Made by a program: the position numbers and the translations under genes. A DNA stretch of 5,197 nucleotides from Flavobacteriia bacterium (lineage in GTDB: Bacteria; Bacteroidota; Bacteroidia; Flavobacteriales_D; Crocinitomicaceae): assembly GCA_009925805.1 (NCBI GenBank), contig RFQF01000144.1:1-5197 (forward strand), read 5' to 3'. This document shows positions 1-5,197 of this stretch, piece by piece (the stretch's first letter is position 1; each line of letters begins with the position of its first letter). The notes beneath the pieces are model-generated. The model was not told the DNA's origin and did not search any database. It saw nothing but the letters and a program-made list of their open reading frames with translations.

Positions 1-183
1 ATTTCCCATTTCAATTTAGAGGAAGCCTTGGATTTCATCGCCGATATTCAACCTAAAACCACCTACTTGACCCACATTTCTCACCTGTTCGGAAAGCACG
101 ATGAAATTCGGATCAAATTACCCAATCATGTATTTGTTGCCTTCGACGGTTTACGTCTGTCCTTTGAAGTGGACTCCTTGTAG
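1..183 (+). CDS. MBL-fold metallo-hydrolase, PhnP-like (3' end only)
   Basis: This is the C-terminal 60 residues of a protein whose start lies before the window; the frame is open from base 1 to the TAG at 181-183. The fragment has a helix rich in E, A and L (residues 5-16), then the motif TYLTHISH (21-28), followed by GKHDE (31-35), LP (40-41) and AFDGLRL (47-53). This series, a late metal-binding histidine in a TH-I-SH context followed by an LP...[AY]DGL ending, is what I know from PhnP/RNase Z-like metallo-beta-lactamase-fold hydrolases of Bacteroidota. Such proteins are cytoplasmic metal-dependent phosphodiesterase-type hydrolases, and the true substrate of this one cannot be told. The earlier HxHxDH metal motif is outside the window. 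The next gene starts 26 bases downstream on the same strand behind its own promoter-like box, so co-transcription is possible but not required. Confidence 0.8.
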   Translation: MSHFNLEEALDFIADIQPKTTYLTHISHLFGKHDEIRIKLPNHVFVAFDGLRLSFEVDSL

Positions 184-195
184 CTAATAATTGAT

Positions 196-203
196 TAGTT
201 TTG
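196..203 (+). promoter_or_regulatory. TAnnTTTG -7 promoter element for the acyltransferase pair
   Basis: The bases TAGTTTTG match the Bacteroidota -7 consensus TAnnTTTG exactly. The box ends six bases before the ATG at 210, so transcription would begin at or within a few bases of the start codon, giving a leaderless or nearly leaderless mRNA. A TTG at 178-180, inside the end of the preceding gene, is a possible -33 element, but its spacing (15 bases) is shorter than the usual 19-21. The match is therefore to the -7 half only. Confidence 0.5.
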
Positions 204-209
204 TGCTTC

Positions 210-1040
210 ATGGAACCGTTAAAGATTGACATTGCTTCTGTACTCAAGGATAAAAACCCAAAGCTATACCGTAGGCTTCCCGGCTTTGTAATCCGTTACC
301 TAGAGCGCATTGTGCACCAAAAAGAAATCAATGCTTTTTTCGCCAAAAACGGTCACTTAACTAATCACGCATTTTGCGATGCGGTAGTAAAGGAATTAAA
401 CCTATCAATCACTTTTCATGGATTGGAAAAAATTCCGAAAACGGGGCCTATCATCCTGGTAATGAACCATCCACTCGGAGGTATCGATGGGTTAGCATTT
501 GTAGCAAGCCTGCAAGAACACCGGAAGGATTTAATTTTTTTGGTGAACGATATCCTCATGCAAGTGAAACCTATGGAGGAAATGTTTGTTGGAGTAAACA
601 AACACGGGAAAAACACGAACGAAACATGGAACAACATTGCTGATTTGTTCAATTCAGACAATGCCGTATGCATCTTTCCCGCAGGACTGGTGAGTCGAAA
701 AGATGGAGGGATCATTCAAGATGGTCCTTGGAAACGAACTTTCGTAACCTATGCAAAAAAAACAGGTCACCCCATACTTCCCATCCACATTCAAGGAAAA
801 CTATCCCCGTGGTTTTATGGTTTGTATAAATTTCGAAAAATGTTCGGCATCAAATCCGCGGTGGAAATGCTCTATTTGGCGGATGAACTATTCAAACAAC
901 GCAACAAAAGCGTCAATTTCACGGTTGGAGAAATGGTTATAATTCCCCAGGAAACGCCGATCTCCGACCAGCAATGGGCAGATAATCTGAAGCAAACCTT
1001 GTACTTAATTCCCCAGCAACATGGAACCAATCATCCCTGA
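210..1040 (+). CDS. PlsC-like lysophospholipid/aminolipid O-acyltransferase (OlsA/GlsA/OlsF N-domain-like)
   Basis: A 276-residue membrane-associated acyltransferase of the glycerolipid acyltransferase (LPLAT) superfamily, about the normal length. Visible blocks are NHPLGGID (residues 86-93, catalytic His87 and Asp93), GVNKHG (128-133), FPAGLVSRK (156-164) and ILPIHIQGK (189-197). Two variants stand out. There are five rather than four residues between the catalytic His and Asp, and the third block is FPAG rather than FPEG. Both are familiar in the 'hemolysin-like' branch of the family, so I read them as subfamily features, not damage. The start is set by an in-frame TGA at 192-194: ATG 210 is the first ATG, and the alternative TTG at 201 lies in the promoter box. 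The 3' end overlaps the following N-acyltransferase by 20 bases. With that neighbour, the likely role is O-acylation of the 3-hydroxyl of an N-(3-hydroxyacyl) amino acid to make a glycine- or ornithine-type lipid. The substrate is inferred from context; a plain lysophosphatidate acyltransferase role is the alternative. Confidence 0.85.
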   Translation: MEPLKIDIASVLKDKNPKLYRRLPGFVIRYLERIVHQKEINAFFAKNGHLTNHAFCDAVVKELNLSITFHGLEKIPKTGPIILVMNHPLGGIDGLAFVASLQEHRKDLIFLVNDILMQVKPMEEMFVGVNKHGKNTNETWNNIADLFNSDNAVCIFPAGLVSRKDGGIIQDGPWKRTFVTYAKKTGHPILPIHIQGKLSPWFYGLYKFRKMFGIKSAVEMLYLADELFKQRNKSVNFTVGEMVIIPQETPISDQQWADNLKQTLYLIPQQHGTNHP

Positions 1041-1935
1041 AGTCCCTCGGTCGCTGATTTTGCAAGAACTAGCATCCGTAGGAATCAAACGACAAACGCG
1101 TAAAGGGGGGAATGAAATCTACCTTTTAAACGCCTCCCAAGCGCCAAATACGGTCCGTGAAATTGGTCGATTGCGCGAAGTTACTTTCCGTGCTTCCGGC
1201 GGGGGTACCGGTCTGTCTGTGGATTTGGATTCCTTCGACGAAGGCCCTTTTGCTTACGAACAATTGATTGTTTGGTCCCCCGAAGATCAAGAAATCGTGG
1301 GTGGCTATCGGTTCGCTTTTTGCTCAAAGGCCTTTGATGAATTCCAAAAAATACATCTATCGACCGCACATTATTTCGATTTTTCTGCCCGGTTCATTCG
1401 AGAATACCTCCCCTACACCATCGAGCTCGGAAGGAGTTGGGTTCAGCCGAATTTTCAACCAAGCGTTAATCCACGAAAAGGACTGTTTGCCCTCGACAAT
1501 ATATGGGATGGCCTAGGGGTTCTTGTAAAAGAACATCCCGGAATTCGATATTTCTTTGGAAAAGTAACCATGTATCCGAATTATGACACCCTCAGCAGGG
1601 ATTATCTATTGTATTTCATGCATCGTTATTTTCCCGATGCGAAACAATTAATGCGTCCTTTTCATCCCTTGATACAGGATTTTGATCCAGCATTTATTGA
1701 GGAACAATTACAGGGTTTGGATTTCAAAGACGGATTCAAGGTGCTCAATGGGCTGATTCGAGAAAAAGGAGAATTTATCCCACCGTTAGTCAATATCTAC
1801 ATGAACCTTTCGCCTACAATGAAGACCTTTGGCACCGCAGTGAACCCCGAATTTGGTGGCGTGGAAGAAACGGGCATTTTGGTCACCATTGCCGATATTT
1901 TTCCTGAAAAAAAGGAACGGCACATGGAATATTGA
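1021..1935 (+). CDS. GNAT-fold N-acyltransferase of aminolipid synthesis (OlsB/GlsB/OlsF C-domain-like)
   Basis: A 304-residue protein of the acyl-ACP-dependent N-acyltransferase group related to ornithine lipid OlsB and to commendamide/glycine-lipid synthase GlsB ('hemolysin-like' GNAT, Acetyltransf_5). Key blocks are VREIGRLREVTFRASGGGTG (residues 45-64), a core strand segment with IVGGYRF (92-98), the hallmark ELGRSWVQP (136-144) and, near the C-terminus, NPEFGG...ETGILVTIADI (275-293). The family transfers a 3-hydroxyacyl chain to the amino group of an amino acid, the first step of aminolipid synthesis. It is cytoplasmic or peripheral to the inner membrane, and I see no signal peptide or membrane span. 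The start is well fixed: a TAA in this frame at 1006-1008 leaves ATG 1021 as the only ATG before the conserved region. There is no clear ribosome binding site, and the gene starts inside the end of the preceding acyltransferase, which suggests translational coupling. Whether the amino acid is glycine, ornithine, lysine or another cannot be decided from sequence. Confidence 0.85.
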   Translation: MEPIIPEVPRSLILQELASVGIKRQTRKGGNEIYLLNASQAPNTVREIGRLREVTFRASGGGTGLSVDLDSFDEGPFAYEQLIVWSPEDQEIVGGYRFAFCSKAFDEFQKIHLSTAHYFDFSARFIREYLPYTIELGRSWVQPNFQPSVNPRKGLFALDNIWDGLGVLVKEHPGIRYFFGKVTMYPNYDTLSRDYLLYFMHRYFPDAKQLMRPFHPLIQDFDPAFIEEQLQGLDFKDGFKVLNGLIREKGEFIPPLVNIYMNLSPTMKTFGTAVNPEFGGVEETGILVTIADIFPEKKERHMEY

Positions 1936-1962
1936 AATACCGAAAATTGCAAGCAAGGATTA

Positions 1963-1977
1963 ATGTTAAATTAACAT
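1963..1977. promoter_or_regulatory. 15-base palindrome upstream of the secreted protein gene
   Basis: The 73-base gap between the N-acyltransferase and the secreted protein gene contains ATGTTAA-A-TTAACAT, a perfect 7-base inverted repeat around a single A. It ends 19 bases before the TAnnTTTG box, so it overlaps the expected -33 position. This placement fits a dimeric regulator operator or an A/T-rich upstream promoter element. A further GTTAA at 1988-1992 forms a second inverted pair with TTAAC at 1971-1975. It is unlikely to be a terminator, because the stem has no G/C-rich core and no T run follows. Its function is inferred from position only. Confidence 0.4.
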
Positions 1978-1996
1978 CAAAGATAGCGTTAATACG

Positions 1997-2004
1997 TACC
2001 TTTG
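1997..2004 (+). promoter_or_regulatory. TAnnTTTG -7 promoter element for the secreted protein gene
   Basis: TACCTTTG matches the Bacteroidota -7 consensus exactly. Only four bases (ATTC) separate it from the GTG start at 2009, so the transcript would begin at or beside the start codon. No TTG is present at the expected -33 distance; that position is occupied by the TTAACAT arm of the palindrome. The G at the end of the box is part of an in-frame TGA (2003-2005), which excludes any earlier start for the protein. Confidence 0.55.
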
Positions 2005-2008
2005 ATTC

Positions 2009-5000
2009 GTGAGGAATATCCTTATTTTTCTAACTTCCGTAATGGTTGGGTTTTGGGGCTTCTCCCAAGACAATACCTTTTATCGAAAATACAATTTTGG
2101 AGGAATGCAAGGGGCTTTACAGTTGGCAGTGACCAACGACGGAGGCTTTGTGGCCACAGGACAACATGAAGGAAACGGATCTGCCGGAGATTGCGATGTT
2201 TATGTTTATAAACTGGATGTTTGTGGCAACATTGAGTGGTTTCATATATTTGGCACCTCCCAACAGGAAGGAGGCCGAGCAATACAGCAAACAGCCGATA
2301 CTGGCTATATCGTAAGTGGACTATATTCCCAAGGTCCAAACAGAGCCTTTCAAATGAAGCTGAACCCACAAGGAAATATGCAATGGATTCGCCTTTACCC
2401 TTTTGATTGGATGATGTATTCAAAAGAAGCCGCCAACGGGGATTTCATAGCGACCGGAGTAGGTTCGAGCCAATTGTTCGTGATTCGAACCGATAATCAA
2501 GGAAATCTGATTTGGTCGAAACGTATCGATGGATTGGGAACCACGAGCCTTTATTTATATGAACTCAACAATGGCGACATCTTGGTAGCCTGCATTGGTG
2601 TAAATAACGGGAAGGATATTGCCTTATGTAAATTGGACGCTAACGGAAATTTTATCTGGGGGAAGTCCTACGGTGGAAGCGGTTGGATCGATCAAGATCA
2701 TACTGCATGGTCCTGTAAAGGAGCAGTGAAACAGTCCGATAACTCGATTGTCTTAACCTCCCCAACGTATATGGGCGGAATGGCCGGTGAGAATATTCTG
2801 GTTACCAAAATTAGCACCATTGATGGGTCGGTGCAATGGGCAAGGGCCGCAGGCGGTGGAGCCAGCGATCAATCCCGGGATATTGCCATTCACCCAGGTG
2901 GTTATGCCATTGTAGGAAACACGGCATCTTTCCCCACGGGGGTTAATCCAGCCAACGGCATCACCGAGGCAATGGGCGAAAGGGATGCTTTGTTATTTTC
3001 CTTTGACAGCCTTGGAACCCTTCAATGGGCAAGAACCTACGGAGGTTCCGACCGCGACAAAGGCATTGGGGTTCGGTACAATTTGGATAGTGGATTCACC
3101 ATTTCTGCCTATACCACTTCACCCTTCTTCGGGAATCTTGATGCAAGTATGGACCCCTTGTTCATAAAAACAGACAGCATTGGTATCGTAACTTGTCAAA
3201 TGTATTCTCCTCCGCTTCAGTTTGTTCCGATCAACCTGACAGAACAATCCGTGGGGTCCAGTACCACAGTAAGTTTTTCCACTTCCATACCGCCGGTTAT
3301 TGCGAGTTCTCTTGTTCCGAACGACGGTTATCTTTGCCAACAGTGCATTTCGATTCCTGTGTTCGCCCCGCAAGATACCATGATATGTATCAACGATACG
3401 GCACACTTTTTCAATATTACGACCTACGGGCTTAAATGCTTCCAGGAGTGGCAAGTGGCTGGACAAACCTTCAACGGAGGAAACGATCTAGATTGGGTTT
3501 TTACCCAACCTGGAAATTACCAAGTGATATTATATTCCACCTGTGGAGCTTCGCAGGACACGATGTCTGCTACGATTCATGTTTTTGATCCCCAAATTAC
3601 CCCTGTATCTCCCATTTGTCAAGATGCGGCACCCTTCAATTTAACCGCAAACCTTCCCGGAGGAACTTGGTCCGGGAGTGGCGTAGTGAATGCGAATTCC
3701 GGATTATTCAGCCCAAACAACGCAGGATCTGGTTACATTCCTGTATTTTACAACTTACCCGGTTTATGTCAGGTAAGCGATACCCTTCAGGTAAATCCCT
3801 TGCCAGTGGCCAATGCCGGACAAGATTACATCCATTGCTACATTTTGGATACGGTCATGGGGGTCTCAGCTCAAGCGGGTCAAAGTTACTCTTGGAGTCC
3901 TGCCACGAATTTAAACACGCCAACGGTTTCGAATCCAAGCTTTTATTACCAAAACCTTGCGCAAAGCAATGCTACCTTTAATTATACCCTCACGGTAACC
4001 ATTGATTCTTCCGGTTGCACCGACACCGATGTGGCCCAAATGATTGTAACCCCGCGTCCTATTGTGGATGCAGGCCCCAACCGTGCCTATTGTGATCACG
4101 ATCTCATGGTCTTGAGTGGTTCAGGCGTACAATCCTACGTTTGGGATCATGGTATTGTGAACAACGTGATTTTTACGCAGAATGTGGGTACTGTAACGTA
4201 TCATGTTATTGGAACAGATGCTTTCGGTTGTTCAAATACCGACAGCGTCACCCTGATTGTGCATCCCTTACCTCCGGTGTATGGTTACCCTGACACGTCG
4301 GTTTGTGAGGATGAATACATTACGCTATTTGGTGGTGGCGCGGTTTCCTACGTATGGAATCACGGAGTAATCAATGCTGTTCCATTTATTCAAGAGCCGG
4401 GTGACAAGCAATATGTAGTGGTGGGAACCGACGTAAATGGTTGTACAAACAGTGACACCGTGCATGTGACAGTTTGGCCAAAGCCTTGGGCAGACTTTTC
4501 CATAGCGGCGAACAATTTAATGCATAGCTTCTATAATCATTCAGAAGGTGCGATTCTTTACAGCTGGAATTTTGGGGATGGTAGCCCTTTGGAAAATAGT
4601 TTTAATGCCTATCACTACTATGGCGAAATGCAAGGTGCGATCTACAATGTTTCGTTGATAGCAACTTCGCAGCATGGCTGCTTAGATACCGCACAATTAC
4701 AGGTTTCAGGCCCTTATCCTGTGATTATTTATGTTCCCAATGCTTTTACTCCCGACGGAGATGAACGCAATAATGTATTTTATCCCAACATCTCAGGAAA
4801 CGTCGATGGATATAATTACACCTTCAATATATTCAACCGTTGGGGAGAATTAATTTTCACCTCGCACAACTTGCAAGTTGGCTGGGATGGAATAGATGCT
4901 ACGACCTACCGTCCGGCACAAGACGGGGTATATACCTGGGAAATCATCTTGAAGAAAAAAACCAACGATGAGTTTTTCAAATACCATGGTATGGTAAACC

Positions 5001-5011
5001 TGATTCGTTAA
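2009..5011 (+). CDS. Large secreted surface protein: seven propeller-like repeats, Ig/PKD-like domains, T9SS type B C-terminal sorting domain
   Basis: A 1000-residue exported protein. Residues 1-20 are a signal peptide: short MRN n-region, hydrophobic core ILIFLTSVMVGFWGF and probable cleavage after FSQ, giving a mature Asp N-terminus. Residues 24-396 hold seven related units, each ending in D/N-xx-G-xxx-W. Residues 397-450 are a linker with a CxxC (443-446). Residues 451-685 are Ig/SprB-like segments with cysteines and DT...VNPLP-type edges. Residues 686-826 are two clearly duplicated Ig-like units. Residues 827-899 are a PKD domain with YSWNFGDGSP (851-860). Residues 907-1000 are the type B sorting domain of the type IX secretion system. 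The protein would cross the inner membrane by Sec and the outer membrane by T9SS, and remain on the surface or be released. I see no catalytic motif, so an adhesive or structural role is the best inference. GTG 2009 is chosen because an in-frame TGA lies at 2003-2005, and the next ATG (2042) would cut off most of the signal peptide. Its own promoter-like box suggests separate expression from the acyltransferases. Confidence 0.9.
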   Translation: MRNILIFLTSVMVGFWGFSQDNTFYRKYNFGGMQGALQLAVTNDGGFVATGQHEGNGSAGDCDVYVYKLDVCGNIEWFHIFGTSQQEGGRAIQQTADTGYIVSGLYSQGPNRAFQMKLNPQGNMQWIRLYPFDWMMYSKEAANGDFIATGVGSSQLFVIRTDNQGNLIWSKRIDGLGTTSLYLYELNNGDILVACIGVNNGKDIALCKLDANGNFIWGKSYGGSGWIDQDHTAWSCKGAVKQSDNSIVLTSPTYMGGMAGENILVTKISTIDGSVQWARAAGGGASDQSRDIAIHPGGYAIVGNTASFPTGVNPANGITEAMGERDALLFSFDSLGTLQWARTYGGSDRDKGIGVRYNLDSGFTISAYTTSPFFGNLDASMDPLFIKTDSIGIVTCQMYSPPLQFVPINLTEQSVGSSTTVSFSTSIPPVIASSLVPNDGYLCQQCISIPVFAPQDTMICINDTAHFFNITTYGLKCFQEWQVAGQTFNGGNDLDWVFTQPGNYQVILYSTCGASQDTMSATIHVFDPQITPVSPICQDAAPFNLTANLPGGTWSGSGVVNANSGLFSPNNAGSGYIPVFYNLPGLCQVSDTLQVNPLPVANAGQDYIHCYILDTVMGVSAQAGQSYSWSPATNLNTPTVSNPSFYYQNLAQSNATFNYTLTVTIDSSGCTDTDVAQMIVTPRPIVDAGPNRAYCDHDLMVLSGSGVQSYVWDHGIVNNVIFTQNVGTVTYHVIGTDAFGCSNTDSVTLIVHPLPPVYGYPDTSVCEDEYITLFGGGAVSYVWNHGVINAVPFIQEPGDKQYVVVGTDVNGCTNSDTVHVTVWPKPWADFSIAANNLMHSFYNHSEGAILYSWNFGDGSPLENSFNAYHYYGEMQGAIYNVSLIATSQHGCLDTAQLQVSGPYPVIIYVPNAFTPDGDERNNVFYPNISGNVDGYNYTFNIFNRWGELIFTSHNLQVGWDGIDATTYRPAQDGVYTWEIILKKKTNDEFFKYHGMVNLIR
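2078..3196 (+). repeat. Seven degenerate protein repeats, candidate seven-bladed beta-propeller
   Basis: The encoded residues 24-396 split into seven units, at about residues 24-77, 78-126, 127-169, 170-217, 218-277, 278-340 and 341-396. Each follows the same plan: a start like (W)ARTYGGS, a middle like DGGFVATG, a strand like DxxVYKLD, and an end DxxGNxxW. The closing Trp is at 77, 126, 169, 217, 277 and 340; the seventh unit has Cys396 instead. Units 6 and 7 are the most alike at their starts (QWARAAGGGA at 276-285 and QWARTYGGSD at 339-348). Seven units of 43-63 residues suit a seven-bladed propeller. The fold is inferred from repeat number and pattern. Confidence 0.65.
4064..4486 (+). repeat. 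Tandem pair of duplicated Ig-like units
   Basis: Encoded residues 686-755 and 756-826 align along their whole length. Matching points are the early cysteine (RAYC 692-695 and TSVC 763-766), SYVWDHGIVNNV against SYVWNHGVINAV (709-720 and 780-791), IGTDAFGC against VGTDVNGC (734-741 and 805-812), and the endings HPLP and WPKP. The two cysteines per unit could form one disulfide per domain. The preceding unit (residues 598-685) has the same Cys, SYSW and GCTDTD landmarks but is more diverged. This is the common SprB/Ig-like surface repeat style of Bacteroidota. Confidence 0.75.
4487..4705 (+). other. PKD domain of the secreted protein
   Basis: Encoded residues 827-899 begin with ADF and carry the PKD hallmark YSWNFGDGSP (851-860), followed by a Y-rich strand (AYHYYG, 867-872), YNVSLIAT (879-886) and a closing HGCLDTAQLQV (889-899). 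PKD domains are beta-sandwich spacers in extracellular proteins. Here it sits between the Ig-like units and the secretion domain, as is usual in T9SS cargo. Confidence 0.8.
4727..5008 (+). other. T9SS type B C-terminal sorting domain (gliding-motility-associated CTD)
   Basis: Encoded residues 907-1000 show the full set of type B landmarks in order: VPNAFTPDGDERNNVF (909-924), FNIFNRWGELIF (939-950), GWDG (958-961), DGVYTWEI (972-979), and the terminal GMVNLIR (994-1000) close to the usual G-x-V-x-LIR ending. The family directs proteins through the type IX secretion channel. In Flavobacterium johnsoniae, type B cargo such as SprB depends on SprF-like partners; none is visible in this window. 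Confidence 0.92.
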
Positions 5012-5013
5012 GC

Positions 5014-5047
5014 ATGGATTAGGGTGTTACGTTAACCAATCCATTTT
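5014..5047 (+). terminator. Hairpin with short T run after the secreted protein gene
   Basis: ATGGATT (5014-5020) and AATCCAT (5038-5044) are perfect 7-base inverted repeats. They enclose a second smaller stem, GTTA (5026-5029) and TAAC (5033-5036), with loop CGT. The outer arm runs directly into TTTT (5044-5047), and the structure starts two bases after the stop codon. This fits a weak intrinsic terminator for the plus strand. The stem is not G/C-rich, the T run is short, and the hairpin reaches into the 3' end of the convergent gene. On the minus strand no T run follows. Confidence 0.4.
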
Positions 5048-5197
5048 AGCCACAAACTCCTCGAAATCGTTCAATTTCCCTTTGCGCAGGATGCGTTGTT
5101 TTAGGCGACCGATGGTGACATCTGCATGAGCTACATTTAATATCCGCTCAATGCGTGCGGAGGGTACCCCATAATAATATTTCATTTTCAGCATCAA
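5027..5197 (-). CDS. Unrecognised protein, C-terminal end (start beyond window or very near its edge)
   Basis: The minus strand is open from the window edge to a TAA complementary to 5027-5029, giving 56 residues. The fragment reads through KMKYYYGVPSARIERIL (residues 4-20), then NVAHADVTIGRLKQRILRKG (21-40), then KLNDFEEFVAKMDWLT (41-56). It is predicted to be mainly helical, rich in Lys/Arg in the middle, with no signal peptide, membrane span or motif I can name. Internal ATG codons at residues 2 and 5 mean a small complete protein of 52 or 55 residues cannot be excluded, but a longer gene entering from the right is more likely. The continuous reading frame and the charged, amphipathic composition support real coding. 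It converges with the secreted protein gene with only 15 bases between stop codons. Confidence 0.6.
   Translation of the reverse strand: MMLKMKYYYGVPSARIERILNVAHADVTIGRLKQRILRKGKLNDFEEFVAKMDWLT

Noticed and set aside
286..307. Possibility that the first acyltransferase is broken because it has HX5D and FPAG instead of the textbook HX4D and FPEG
   Set aside because: The motifs themselves lie at residues 86-93 and 156-159. Both variants are, to my knowledge, normal in the hemolysin-like branch of the LPLAT family, the remaining blocks are intact and the gene is full length.
416..715. Open minus-strand frame of 99 codons inside the first acyltransferase, and similar minus-strand frames at 1181-1369, 2022-2423, 3119-3466 and 3911-4099
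   Set aside because: They lie wholly within well-supported plus-strand genes, encode no recognisable domain and have compositions expected of antisense shadows.
1936..2008. Terminator after the N-acyltransferase gene
   Set aside because: The only inverted repeat in the gap is A/T-only apart from one G/C pair per arm, and it is not followed by a T run on the plus strand; a regulatory site fits better.
3616..3981. Second plus-strand frame of 121 codons inside the secreted protein gene
   Set aside because: The overlapping frame encodes the conserved Ig-like units; the alternative product is low-complexity, rich in Ser/Arg/Leu, with no domain.
1..5197. CRISPR array, tRNA/rRNA, insertion sequence, integrase, toxin-antitoxin or phage-defence genes
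   Set aside because: I saw no short regularly spaced direct repeats, no cloverleaf-like or rRNA-like segments, no terminal inverted repeats with a transposase, and no gene with such motifs. Composition appears even across the window.

Overview
The window looks like ordinary chromosomal DNA from a member of the Bacteroidota, most likely a Flavobacteriia-like marine or freshwater lineage. Three signs support this. The longest protein ends in a type IX secretion system (T9SS) type B sorting domain, which is confined to this phylum. Both candidate promoters carry the TAnnTTTG -7 element typical of Bacteroidota sigma factor recognition. The genes lack clear Shine-Dalgarno sequences. There is no sign of mobile elements, RNA genes, CRISPR arrays or phage genes.

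Layout. Positions 1-183 hold the C-terminal 60 residues of a metallo-beta-lactamase-fold hydrolase (PhnP-like). A 26-base gap contains a TAnnTTTG box. It is followed by two overlapping acyltransferase genes: a PlsC-like O-acyltransferase (210-1040) and a GNAT-like N-acyltransferase (1021-1935), sharing 20 bases in different frames. A 73-base gap carries a 15-base palindrome and a second TAnnTTTG box. Next is a 1000-residue secreted surface protein (2009-5011). A hairpin with a short T run follows its stop codon. The last 171 bases encode, on the minus strand, the C-terminal end of a protein I do not recognise, convergent with the secreted protein and only 15 bases away.

How the genes work together. 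The two acyltransferases have the make-up of a two-step aminolipid pathway: N-acylation of an amino acid (glycine in Bacteroides, ornithine in other bacteria), then O-acylation of the 3-hydroxy group of the fatty acid. They match the two domains of the bifunctional OlsF enzyme and the GlsB/GlsA pair, here as separate but overlapping genes. The large secreted protein has a signal peptide, seven propeller-like repeats, several Ig/PKD-like domains and the T9SS anchor. This is the usual architecture of a Bacteroidota surface adhesin or structural protein. Nothing in the sequence ties it functionally to the lipid genes.

The most noteworthy points are the split, overlapping aminolipid synthase pair, the apparently leaderless starts directly after the -7 boxes (one at a GTG codon), and the previously unnamed-looking seven-repeat module of the secreted protein. 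I see no convincing novel defence or mobile system here.
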